NCBI GenBank assembly: GCA_027578815.1
Contig: JANBTH010000273.1
Location: forward strand, 1 to 22,617
Reading direction: 5' to 3'
DNA from: Coemansia sp. RSA 1804
Lineage: Eukaryota > Kickxellomycota > Kickxellomycetes > Kickxellales > Kickxellaceae
Length of the DNA stretch: 22,617 bases
The notes beneath the pieces were generated by a model. That model did no database searches and was not told the DNA's origin. It saw only the letters and a program-made list of their open reading frames with translations. How positions within the stretch are numbered: the stretch's first letter is position 1; each line of letters starts with the position of its first letter. The position numbers and the translations under genes are program-made. Positions 7,373 through 16,061 of this stretch are shown here, piece by piece.

Positions 7373-10300
7373 TCAAACACCAGTCGCTCGCGTACCCTTT
7401 GTTTTGTGTGACGAAATGGCGCTTCCAACGCGCTTGCTGTGTCTTTGCGTTTCAATAATATCCGTTTGGGCCTGTGCAGTCTTGGAAAACGAATTTTCGA
7501 GTGTTGTTTGGCGCTGGCGCGGTCTGCCATCGTCCGCCGTTGCGCTATGCACAATCCTTCTAGCCAGGGGCACAAGCATCTCGTCCACCCTTTGCACAGA
7601 CCATCCGAGTTTCTCACCAAGAAACTGCCGGAGAAGATCCAACCTTGGAAATCCCCACTCAAACCTTGAATCCGAGCTATCGACATTTGGGTGGAAATAT
7701 GCGTGGGCAACCCGCGGGTCTGGAAACGATGCTGGAACACCAGACTTGCGCACAGCTTGTGCCAGTCTACGACGCCGCGTTGTAGCAACAAGCTCCACAG
7801 GCACATCAATTCCTGGAAGAACATCAAGCACGGCATCGCACCAGCGTTTGAATCTTTGAAGTGACTCTATAACTTTTTGTTCATTGCTAGAATCACTGCC
7901 ATTTGTGTCGCTGTCAGCGCCAACATCGCTGTTTTCTAAAGCGCTGCCACCGTTTTCAGAGTCCTCTGTATTAGGCCCAAACTCAGCCAACGCCTCCATC
8001 GCAAGAACTGGCCCAATTCCCTTGATTCCAACCGTATAGTCGCTGCCCATTAGATATGCCAAAAATACATGATCGCGCTGTGCGAGATTCGAATCCTCAA
8101 AGACTGCTTCGCTAGAGTACATTTCCACGTATTTGTCCTTTTGGAAAAAGTGGCGATATACCACCGTTGGCTTTAAAGAGCTTGAGGCAAACAGAAAAGA
8201 GTCCGAATCGTCAGTCACCATCCCATCAACTAGATCGTTCGCTACCAGCGTCGCGCACTGTGCTTCGGCCTCCATTGGCGCAGTTACGTACGGAATCCCA
8301 AACAAAGTGAGCAGCATCCGTATATCCTCAACCATGTCGTTCTCAATGCCTGATGCATCGCGCTTATTACTCTTCAGCCGCGAGCGCAGTACCTCAAGCT
8401 CGTTTTGCAACTCTGCGCGCATGCTGCCATAAGACATCTTATCTGAGGTTGGCGCTGCTATTGGGTCTTGTGTACTGGCCTTTAGTTTGTCCAGAAAGCG
8501 AATATACTCGTTCTGTTCGTCCCGCAGAAGCTCGATACGCTCATTTCGAGTGAGGTCCAAATCTTCATCGTCATCGTTGTCTTCATTTACCTCGTTAGCT
8601 ATCCCTGGCTTTCCATTTCCATTCGCCGTACTGATAGGACCAACGCCTATAGCAGCGTCACTAACAAGATCAAAATCATCCTCGTCGATGCTACCTTCGC
8701 TTGCGCTGTCAATGTTGCGGACCCGCGGCATCCTGTCTGCATCGGCACCGTTCTCCTTGTTTTCATTATCTACACTAATAGGCGCCATGCCAAGATGCCG
8801 CGCCTTTTCAAATATTGTATCATGGTATGCCATGCTCTCTGTTGCTTCAGGGACAGCATCCACGCTAATGACGTTATCAACAGGCTGAAACGTATTATTT
8901 CCAATGGACGGGGATTTCCGGACAGCAACCGCCTGATCATAACCATCGACGACTCGCTGTTCGCGTGAGGTATGAAGCCCACTTGATTGGAGACCCTTGG
9001 TCACATTGCTTCTGTTGCTCTCATTATCACTTTCAGAATCAATGCTCACAACATCTGGAGATCCTTGAATATTCTCTTCCTCTGCTTCAACATCTTGGTT
9101 GTAAACAATTTGGCCGTCCATCGGTACGTCTATATCCTGCTCTCGAGATTGGCGCCATCTTACCGCAAATGTCAAATAGTTGGACATGAATGTGAGATAC
9201 GAAATTCGTGTGCGTAGTATTCCAAGCTTTCTTGCATACATTGCATCTGATGCACTCTGTCCCTTGGCTACTGGACTGTCGCTATCTGAATCGCTATCCA
9301 TGTGGAATATGTCTGGTTGTTTGTCAAGCCGCCTATTTGCCCGCCACAAAGCCTCCTGCAATTTATCAAAGTCGGTTTCCAAAAGCCAGCAGCGGATACT
9401 CTCGTAAATACCGGGGTCGTACCCAGCAACTTGTTGAGGAACAGCGCGCATCCAAACATCCACAAACTCCTCCGCAGACATTGCCAGAATGGCTTGTTCT
9501 TCGCGCTCCCGCTGCAAGTACGCCTCGTCATGTGCCTGTTGAATTTTTTGATCCTGTGAATCCAGCGAATAGTCATAGTCATAGTCGCTGTACACTTCCT
9601 CGCCCTCCGGATAGACACCAGCCTCACTACTGTCGCCAATATAGCTGGCTGCACTGCTGGTGCTAATGCTCATGACGTCACCAGCATATGTATCTGTATC
9701 TGCATTTGCTGATTGCTGCGGCGCATATCCATGGACCTGTGACAAGTCCTCCAAAGTCTGCTTATCTCTCCGTCCTGTCGCTATGTCTTTGGGATCGTCC
9801 AAACCGTTGCTAAGTGTATTTGAATCTGGTTGAATATTATAACGATCATGCTGTGAATCTGTCGGTACATCCTCAAACTCAACTGAGCTAACGCTATTGG
9901 CGTCATCGGACTCGTTTTCCTCGCTGTCCTGGCTTCCAGCACTGCTGATATCCAATGTAATGGCCTTTACGACAGATCTGGTATTAGCATTCTTGTCATC
10001 TGCAATGACACGAGAGTCAGAATTGGCAGAGCCCATTTTAAGAGTCCACCCACCGCCTGCTTCATCGCTTTTAATCAACGTGTACTGGCGGTTGCGTTCA
10101 GCGGCAACCCGGCCGCTGGTTTCAACCTGTGTTTTGGCACCAGACTGATCAAGCGTTGTGATCCGGTGTGCATTACCAGTGACTTGCAGCCATTGCTGTG
10201 TTAGAGTGTTTCGCTTAACCAACAGGTCAATTTGCTGTTTGCTGAAATCCATGGCATCCTTAGAGGACTCAAGCATGTGCTGAAGACGGTTGTGAGAGGT

Positions 10301-10990
10301 CTGCCGTGATCTGGTTTTAAGGGCAACAATAATGTCGTGCTGGTCTTCCGGAGATAAAGATTTAAATGCTCCTGATTCAATATCAATCGTGTTAATATCC
10401 GCTGCCCCGCCAAAGGATTCCGGATACTGTGCTGCCAGCGCCACAAGCTGGCGCAGGTCGTCTGGATGCGCCATGCGCAGGTTCCGTTCATTTTCCTCTC
10501 GGGTGGCAAATGCGCTGCGTTGTAACGGTGGAAGCTCGTACTCATCGCGTTTACGTTTCTTTGTTGGGCTGGCTGAGCCACCGTGTTCGCATTCCCCTAT
10601 CGAAGCGCCTGCTGGGCTTGTCGAGTTGCCTCCCAGAGCGTGCAGCTTGAGTTGTGTCTGAAGAAGCTGGTGGGCGGCGTGCTTGGCGTCTCTGGTCTTC
10701 ACATCCTTCATCGCTTGACGCTCGGCTATTGTTATGCGCTTGAGCTCGGGAGCGCCGCCGTCAAACACAAAGACCGGCTTTATACCATAAAACAAAAGTT
10801 TACAGATGCGTCGGTAGAATCCTATAATGTGTGCGTCTTCCAACGGGTTTCCTTCAGCGTCGGTCATTGCCTTCAGCAACTGGTACATCCATATGGAGGC
10901 GTCGATTGCCAGACGCTTGTTTTCCAGCGATTCTAGACGCACCGGACGTGCTGCGGGCTCCAGCAGCGTCCAAAGTCCCTTAACACCCAT
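7373..10990 (-). CDS. RAD2: Rad2/XPG structure-specific endonuclease (nucleotide excision repair)
   Basis: 1205 residues, one exon. The N-nuclease domain (residues 1 to about 100) begins MGVKGLWTLLEP, and its catalytic Asp residues are D30 (AIDASIW) and D77 (VFVFDGG). A long acidic, Ser-rich spacer (about 120-870) includes FEDVP at 372-376 and DDFDLVSD near 771-778, resembling TFIIH p62/Tfb1-binding acidic motifs. The I-nuclease domain (about 885-1005) has GIPYVTAPMEAEAQCA (E907, E909), VTDDSD (D928, D930) and GSDYT (D984), so all expected metal ligands are present. The helix-hairpin region GIKGIGPVLA is followed by an acidic insertion at about 1006-1038. The block NPNVDSSxxxFxWGxP is conserved as in Rad2 (HPNVDSSDSRFEWGFP). 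A PIP-box-like QTTLENSF (1161-1168) and basic residues near the C terminus suggest PCNA binding and nuclear import. Family role: incision 3' to DNA lesions. Confidence 0.97.
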   Translation of the reverse strand: MGVKGLWTLLEPAARPVRLESLENKRLAIDASIWMYQLLKAMTDAEGNPLEDAHIIGFYRRICKLLFYGIKPVFVFDGGAPELKRITIAERQAMKDVKTRDAKHAAHQLLQTQLKLHALGGNSTSPAGASIGECEHGGSASPTKKRKRDEYELPPLQRSAFATREENERNLRMAHPDDLRQLVALAAQYPESFGGAADINTIDIESGAFKSLSPEDQHDIIVALKTRSRQTSHNRLQHMLESSKDAMDFSKQQIDLLVKRNTLTQQWLQVTGNAHRITTLDQSGAKTQVETSGRVAAERNRQYTLIKSDEAGGGWTLKMGSANSDSRVIADDKNANTRSVVKAITLDISSAGSQDSEENESDDANSVSSVEFEDVPTDSQHDRYNIQPDSNTLSNGLDDPKDIATGRRDKQTLEDLSQVHGYAPQQSANADTDTYAGDVMSISTSSAASYIGDSSEAGVYPEGEEVYSDYDYDYSLDSQDQKIQQAHDEAYLQREREEQAILAMSAEEFVDVWMRAVPQQVAGYDPGIYESIRCWLLETDFDKLQEALWRANRRLDKQPDIFHMDSDSDSDSPVAKGQSASDAMYARKLGILRTRISYLTFMSNYLTFAVRWRQSREQDIDVPMDGQIVYNQDVEAEEENIQGSPDVVSIDSESDNESNRSNVTKGLQSSGLHTSREQRVVDGYDQAVAVRKSPSIGNNTFQPVDNVISVDAVPEATESMAYHDTIFEKARHLGMAPISVDNENKENGADADRMPRVRNIDSASEGSIDEDDFDLVSDAAIGVGPISTANGNGKPGIANEVNEDNDDDEDLDLTRNERIELLRDEQNEYIRFLDKLKASTQDPIAAPTSDKMSYGSMRAELQNELEVLRSRLKSNKRDASGIENDMVEDIRMLLTLFGIPYVTAPMEAEAQCATLVANDLVDGMVTDDSDSFLFASSSLKPTVVYRHFFQKDKYVEMYSSEAVFEDSNLAQRDHVFLAYLMGSDYTVGIKGIGPVLAMEALAEFGPNTEDSENGGSALENSDVGADSDTNGSDSSNEQKVIESLQRFKRWCDAVLDVLPGIDVPVELVATTRRRRLAQAVRKSGVPASFPDPRVAHAYFHPNVDSSDSRFEWGFPRLDLLRQFLGEKLGWSVQRVDEMLVPLARRIVHSATADDGRPRQRQTTLENSFSKTAQAQTDIIETQRHSKRVGSAISSHKTKGTRATGV

Positions 10991-11471
10991 GCAAGCAAAG
11001 CAGACGTCGTAGACTGAGCGTGTGTTGGCAAGAGACGAGAGCTATACAATAACGAGATAATGCGGCCTGAAGAATGATTTTTTGAAGAATAACGATGAAC
11101 GAGAGTGAGTAAATAACGATGAAAATAAAAAAGACGTAGAATTTGCCGCAACGGATGCGAAACAGTGGAGCAAAGCAAGCCAGAGCAGTAGGGGGGACTA
11201 GCGGTGGACAAGGTGAAAGAATAGCCTTCTGGCTCGGTGATGATGAAAGAAAAAAGATATTATTAAGAAATAGGAATAGGAATAGAGGATAAAAGAAAAG
11301 GATGAAAATTTTTGTTCAGCAGGCCAAGAAATCTTTCTTTTCTTGTTCTGCCCGCAGCATCTTTTTTAGTTGACGCCTTATTGTTGCCGCTGCGCTTTTC
11401 TTTCCACTCAGCCTGAGGCTTGCTTCTGCAGGCTTGACCAGATCAAATTAATGCGCTTTCCCTTTTAATGC

Positions 11472-11493
11472 CCTCCAATAATGGCATTGGAGG
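11472..11493. repeat. Perfect inverted repeat carrying opposed CCAAT boxes
   Basis: CCTCCAAT, a 6-base spacer, then ATTGGAGG: 8-bp perfect arms. A second overlapping inverted pair (AATGCC / GGCATT) shares the same centre region. The arms place CCAAT in both orientations, a known HAP-complex (NF-Y) target core. It lies about 480 bases upstream of the RAD2 start; which gene it serves is unknown. Confidence 0.4.
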
Positions 11494-11758
11494 ATTTTAG
11501 TCTCGGAATCGCGCATGATTTCTGCCAGCGCTCAACACGTTTTATTTTTCACTTATGAAAATGACGACATATGCTTTGCTATTCCTCCTGACAGCTCGTG
11601 TATCAAGTACTGGAGGAGAATCGTAGCTAAGACTGCACTGGCTCCAAAACGCATATTGGATTTAGGAACGTCGCTGATACTGGCGATACCAGCACTACGC
11701 AGCTGATTCAGAAGATGCCTGAAATGTGCAAGGCGCAGAAAAGCGACATGTTATTTGG

Positions 11759-11917
11759 CTAGGAGCTTGCCGAGCTTTGAACGACAGCGTGGTTGATGCG
11801 CATGTGGTGGTCGATTTGATGGATGTCTAGTGCAAAGTAATCGGGACAAAAAGGGCAACGGTACAAATGAATCCCCAGCCGCATCGGACAGCTGTTTAGC
11901 TTTGACAACTCACACAT
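11759..11917 (-). CDS. Short ORF encoding a single C2H2 zinc finger (possible exon or gene relic)
   Basis: 52 codons from ATG to TAG. Residues 19-43 form a canonical finger: Y-x-C-x2-C-x3-F ... H-x5-H, with C21, C24, F28, H37 and H43 and the core YRCPFCPDYFALDIHQ. The frame continues open upstream for 12 more codons to a TGA, and AG dinucleotides there (for example CTACACAG just before the ATG) could serve as splice acceptors, so it may be the last exon of a longer gene. Random sequence rarely yields this spacing together with the aromatic positions. Against it: tiny size, no partner exon with a good GT donor, no second finger. No function is assigned. Confidence 0.35.
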   Translation of the reverse strand: MCELSKLNSCPMRLGIHLYRCPFCPDYFALDIHQIDHHMRINHAVVQSSASS

Positions 11918-12853
11918 ACTGTGTAGCAAAGATCCACTCGTATCTTCGCTTTTTCAAGTAACAAATACACACCTCTAGAGATTTAGGTGCTAGGCAGAGT
12001 ACAGGTTGGAAAGCAGACGTCAAGTTTATTTTGGCTATTTGTACGAATAAACTTCCTTTTGCGTTATGACAAGTAGTAAGAGACGCGCTGACTGGGTAAT
12101 CGATGTGAAAGCAACATCGTGGATGTAGAAAGCGCAAGATGCGGTTTATAAGCGATTCTATCTCCAAAAAAGCCTCGCCACTCTTGCTGGGCAAAACTGA
12201 TAAAAACAGCGTTGTTTTCCGCCCCCATCCTCACTCAGCAGCATGTTTACAGAGGACAAGCGAGAGAGAAAGAAGGAGAGAAAAGACATGAAGAAAAAGT
12301 GGACGACATTGCATCAGCAAACACCGCCAAGCGTCATCCACCCAACCCACTGTGCGCGTTGTGTGCGCCTCTCCATTCTGCGTGTGCTTGTTTCCTTGCA
12401 GTCTTGCTTGCGTTGCTGTATGCATCAGGAACAATTGATCCCTTCTCTCCTTCTTTCGCCTACAGCACAACAAAATGGACATCTTTTTCTTTTTTTTTCT
12501 TCAGAAAGGCAAAGACGAGGCTCACTACCGTGCAAGGCAATGCAGGGTGCTGTTGTATCCATGTCAGGACAAAGGTGGCAGTGCTGCAACAACTCATTAG
12601 CTGCAGCATCTCATTCGACATTATTGTGTTCTCCCTTGTTCCCTATTGCTTGCGAAGAGAAGTGTATGCAGTCAGAAGCAACCATCATCCAGCAGAAACG
12701 AACAACGCAGCGGTTGCTATTTCCATTTCATTTCGCAAAGACAGCGACATCCGGTTTGAATGGCTTTATTCAACCAGAATGGGGGTCTGGAACAATAGCA
12801 ATTACAAAAAATCAGCGGCTCCACACGCAAGCTCTCTCTCTCTCTTGCGGCCT

Positions 12854-15181
12854 TTAGAGACTGCTGTCGTACTGCATCCGAGAAAGCCCCGTTTCGAAAT
12901 CACGCATCTCTATGACATCCACGCCCAGCCCGTTTCCTCGCCTCAGGGCCGATAGCCCGGCTTCTCGGAACAGCTGCTCCAATGCGGCGCCTGTAAATCC
13001 ATGCGTTGATGATGCAAGTTTCCCAATATTCACATCGTCCGCTAGGCACGACTGGCGCCCCAGCGTCTCCAGAATGCGAGCCCGATCAATATCTGTTGGC
13101 AATCCAACCTCAATGTGCTGATCAAACCTTCCTAAACAAATATCAATAAAGGCGGCGGGTTTGGAGAGTCATTAAAGAGAGTCAGCCGCAAGTGTCGAAC
13201 TGAGTGAAGCGGCCGATGGCACGCGAGATACAGCGACCATAAATTTTCATCACTATGCTTCTAACATCACAGGATGGGCCATAATTCATCGATAAGAAAG
13301 ATCCAGAATGTTGGCCAGCACAACCCGGCTCTCGCATCGCAACCGCCTGTTCCAGCTGTACCACTTTTCCCAGCAGAAGATAAAAAAGAAAAAGCTCAAC
13401 TTACCTGGCCGAAGAACTGCGTCATCGATCTGGGTAATCTTGTTAGTGCATCCAACCACGACCACACGGCTTGTCCCGTGTATCCCATCCATCTCGTTAA
13501 GCAAAGTACTCAGGATGCGCAGCTCCGGACCTCCGACGTGCTCAGTGTGCGTGCTACGTTTTGCAGCGAGCGAGTCCACCTCGTCAATAAATACTATACA
13601 CGGCGTTGCTGCCCGCGCCGCCGCAAACAACCGGCGAAGCCTTGCCTCCGTTTCGCCAAGGTACTTTGAAAAGAGCTCAGAGGAACGGATACTAATGACG
13701 CTGCATCCGCTTTCGGAGATCATTGCCAGCGCCATTGCTGTTTTGCCACACCCAGACGGCCCATGGAGAAGAATCCCCCTTGGAGCCTTTACGCCAAGAC
13801 GCGTGCTCGTTTCGCGAGTAGTCAACTGCATCAATTGCTTAAGCTTCTCCACAACCCTTGTGTAGCCACCGATGTCAGTCCATTTCTTAGATGGACGTTC
13901 GCTCTCAAACTCCACATGCTGCGATGGGCGTACGATTGCTAACGCATATTCAACATCTTCCCAAGCCAGCGGCTTTGCCTTGTCTCCGGTATCTAAAGAA
14001 AGGTGAGACAAAGTACCAAGCAGTTCATTCGGCTCTGGCTCTGCCTTGGAGCCATGTTTACGTACTGATATGCCCCCTTTTTGAATACGCCGTAGTCTGT
14101 GCAGGGCAACTTGTCTGCACAGGGCAGCGATGTCGCGAGCAACGTACCCAGCAGCAGAGTTGGCAATGCGTTCAACAATCGCCGTCGTAGTTTGAAATGC
14201 TGGATCAGAGCCATGATCTGTCTTTTCTAGGAAGCCATCGGACCAAAACCGGCGGATGTTATGAAACACAATTTCCTTTCGCTGCCACAGTCTTGGCATT
14301 GAAACTTCATGACAATGCAGCCTAGGCTCAAGTCGTTTGATAGCGCCGGGCATCTTTGCTAGATCAACACTAGACTCAAGCACGACAAATACATTTGATG
14401 GCAAACGACGCAGAAACCTGGCAAAACAGTTTCCAAGCTCTGTGACGTTTTCTACAAGCTCGGTATTTACAAGAGAGTCAACATGATCCAGCAGCATTGC
14501 CACTGGTATTGCAGCAGCAGCAATCCTAGATATCAAATCGCCGAGCGAAGCACTCGTATATGCATTGACTGGTTCGGACCCATTGTCGCTGACTATAATT
14601 TCGTGCATGTCTCGGTAGATAACAGGAATTCCTGCTCTTTTGAGAGCCTCGTTTATAATGGTAGTCTTGCCGACGCCCGAAAACCCATGCACATATGCGA
14701 TCTGGCGTGCGCCCATACCTATGCGAGCATACAGCTCTTTGGCCGAAAAATACTCGCGAACATCATGTGTCAGACTGCAGACTATGTCCTCGTACCCAGA
14801 GATCAACATATCGGGTTCCAGCTTCTTTCGAGTACTAAAGACAGTACGCTCGATGACTGCACCAGAATCAACAGAAGCGATTTGTATGGAATCCGTCGAG
14901 TTTCTGCTTGTTTCCGCAACAGCAAACACCTCCAGAACTGTGACATCGACCTGCCGACTACCAATGCGCAATGACAGGCTCTGGCCGCGTGTAAGGCCTG
15001 TATTCAGCAGCTGTCTCCTAATAATGGCCTGCCACCTATTGGGCGAGTACAATTCTGAGCTCTGGGCGTCGGAAACCAATGCATCTTGCTCGTCCAACAG
15101 ACCGAGCCATGGGATCGAAATATCCGCACAATGAGGGTTGTAGACCGAAAGAACAACGTGTTCAAGCCCAACAGTAGTCAT
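12854..15181 (-). CDS. Tandem-AAA ATPase, two exons; AFG2/SPATA5L1-like is the best guess
   Basis: Exons are 13405-15181 and 12854-13131; splicing joins ...AVLRPG to RFDQHIEVGLPTD in frame, giving 684 residues. Residues 1 to about 120 form an N-terminal domain (TRGQSLSLRIGSRQVDVTVLEV, double-psi-barrel-like). AAA domain 1 has Walker A GFSGVGKT (166-173), but its Walker B reads LLDHVD with His in place of the catalytic Glu (D232, H233), and no arginine-finger motif is visible, so it may bind but not hydrolyse ATP. AAA domain 2 is intact: GPSGCGKT (474-481), IVFIDEVD (D533, E534), sensor GCTN and RPGRFD. STLLNEMDG and the C-terminal HGFTGAALEQLFREA helix fit the AFG2/SPATA5L1/CDC48 group. PEX1 and PEX6 also have a weak D1, but both are much longer. 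The ATG at 15181 is the first in frame. A role in ribosome-factor release or another unfolding task is inferred from the family only. Confidence 0.85.
13132..13404 (-). other. Spliceosomal intron in the AAA ATPase gene
   Basis: 273 nt, donor GTAAGT and acceptor TTTAG on the minus strand. It splits the codon for Gly in the conserved RPGRFD motif (phase 1: G then GA). The reading frame runs on through the donor for about 40 codons of low-complexity Phe-rich sequence, which is why the exon looks longer than it is. Exon lengths 1777 and 278 sum to a multiple of three, and the junction restores the family signature exactly. Confidence 0.93.
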
Positions 15182-15497
15182 TTCGTGCCACAAGTTGTTT
15201 GGTTACACACGCGTAGGAGAAAGTATGAGCAAGCACCTGGACTATTTGCTAGCGCGCTATTAATGCTGCCAGGCCAAGTCTCAAAGTGATTCATGCTTCC
15301 GCACTGAGGAACCTAGCCTTGCTGTAACTTGTGGGGTGCATCGGATGACAAATAAGGTGCTTAGAGGATAATCTAAAGGGGGGAAAGAGAGCGACGTAAC
15401 CTTTTCACAGCTCTCTTTTCTTTTCGACATTACATTTTATCTTCACTAGGACTACTTTTATACTTTTTTTTCTTTCGATGTGGATGGTACTCTAGCC
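15182..15497. promoter_or_regulatory. Divergent promoter between AAA ATPase and Rdx genes
   Basis: 316 bases between the two start codons. It contains an ACGCGT hexamer at 15209-15214 close to the AAA start, and a strongly pyrimidine-rich plus-strand leader (15410-15476) typical of well-expressed fungal genes, leading into the Rdx gene. No TATA box is evident. A five-codon uORF at 15478-15495 ends this stretch. Confidence 0.5.
15478..15495 (+). promoter_or_regulatory. Five-codon uORF just before the Rdx start
   Basis: ATG TGG ATG GTA CTC TAG, encoding MWMVL, with its stop codon two bases ahead of the main ATG at 15498. It has two ATGs in one short frame. A ribosome that ends here is positioned almost on the main start, so reinitiation or leaky scanning would set output. 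Whether the transcript includes it is not known; the pyrimidine-rich leader upstream suggests it does. Confidence 0.5.
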
Positions 15498-15878
15498 ATG
15501 CCGAGCCCTCGCGTCGAAATACACTACTGCACAGGATGTAGGTGGCTGTTGCGTGCGGGATGGACAGCCCAGGAGCTTCTGACGACGTTTGGCGACATGC
15601 TGGGCGAGGTAGCCCTAGTTCCTAAAAAAGGCGGCATATTTACGGTGTATGTCGATGGCTACATGGTGTTTGACCGTAAAACAGAAGAGAGGTTTCCAGA
15701 GATGAAGGAGCTCAAGCAGCTTGTGCGTAACAGGATCTCTCCAGATATGAGTCTCGGCCACAGCGACTCTGCGGTCAAAAGCCAGCAGCAGCAACAGCAG
15801 TCAACAGAAGATGCGCAGCAAGAGCTGGAATCCTTCAAGGACGAGCCTAGTGCCGGCGATTCCTGTCCAAACTACTAG
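15498..15878 (+). CDS. Rdx-family (SelW/SelT/SelH-like) redox protein, Cys form
   Basis: 126 residues from the ATG at 15498 (good context GCCATGC; the frame is open to 15480 but has only a GTG there). Residues 4-95 match the Rdx thioredoxin-like fold: PRVEIHYCTGCRWLLRAGW carries the C-x-x-C pair at C11 and C14, followed by AQELLTTF, GEVALVPK, FTVYVDGYMVFDRK, FPEMKELKQLVRNRI and SLGHSD. In animal SelW the second Cys of this motif is selenocysteine; here both codons are Cys and there is no in-frame TGA. The C terminus is a disordered Gln/Glu/Ser tail (QQQQQQSTEDAQQELESF), probably lineage-specific. Family members are thought to act in thiol redox control; the substrate is unknown. Cytosolic location is inferred from the lack of a signal peptide or membrane span. 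Confidence 0.93.
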   Translation: MPSPRVEIHYCTGCRWLLRAGWTAQELLTTFGDMLGEVALVPKKGGIFTVYVDGYMVFDRKTEERFPEMKELKQLVRNRISPDMSLGHSDSAVKSQQQQQQSTEDAQQELESFKDEPSAGDSCPNY

Positions 15879-16061
15879 AAAGACAGAGTTCATGTTCCCC
15901 TCTTTGTCTTTGTGGAAAGATAAAATAAAATAAAAAAGGTTTTTTTACTTCAAATACACTGCTGTGCTTGGTCAAAGCACAGCAAAAAAACACTATGAAT
16001 AAAGATCTATAAGATAAAAGAGAGTGCATTTCCGGGATATGTGCGCAGTCTCGGCATATTC
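15879..16061. terminator. Convergent 3' region with poly(A) signals and a 10-bp hairpin
   Basis: 183 bases between two converging stop codons. Plus-strand AATAAA occurs at 15924-15929, 15929-15934 and 15998-16003, suited to the Rdx transcript. A TAAAAAA-GG-TTTTTTTA near-palindrome sits at 15931-15947. A perfect inverted repeat (TGCTGTGCTT, 5-base loop, AAGCACAGCA) sits at 15960-15984 and is followed by seven A. On the minus strand, serving the RA-PH gene, no AATAAA was found. The hairpin may serve 3' end formation in both directions; this is inference. Confidence 0.5.

Larger units (their letters stand above)
10991..12853. other. 1.86-kb gap: RAD2 promoter and unassigned sequence
   Basis: The region starts upstream of RAD2 (no clear TATA box; purine-rich on the plus strand, thus pyrimidine-rich on the RAD2 leader strand, at about 11090-11320) and reaches the 3' end of the AAA gene. 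No full-length gene is convincing. It holds a 52-codon C2H2 ORF (11759-11917, minus), a 54-codon minus ORF (12064-12228), a paired CCAAT inverted repeat (11472-11493), and a stretch at 12200-12850 where two plus-strand frames stay open by chance composition. A decayed or multi-exon gene somewhere between 11.5 and 12.3 kb is possible. Confidence 0.5.

Noticed and set aside
8083..8096. tRNA B-box-like string (GATTCGAATCC)
   Set aside because: It is inside the RAD2 coding region; no matching A box or acceptor stem around it.
11515..11706. 63-codon plus-strand ORF, followed in another frame by a Lys/Gln-rich stretch ending KSDMLFG
   Set aside because: No recognisable domain, and frames on both strands look equally plausible; could be a gene relic but nothing supports a call.
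12212..12955. Two overlapping long plus-strand frames (12212-12955 and 12243-12857)
   Set aside because: The longer begins at TTG rather than ATG, both run into the antisense of the AAA gene's last exon, and neither has a domain or normal composition (Cys, His and Ser excess). Two frames open at once suggests chance lack of stops.
13286..13404. Continuation of the AAA ORF beyond VLRPG
   Set aside because: It is read-through into the intron: a GTAAGT donor interrupts the conserved RPGRFD motif, and the next exon restores it.
15879..16061. SECIS element for a selenoprotein
   Set aside because: The hairpin lacks the ATGA/GA core of a SECIS, and the Rdx gene has Cys codons with no in-frame TGA. 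Selenocysteine use is known in a few early fungi, so it was worth checking.
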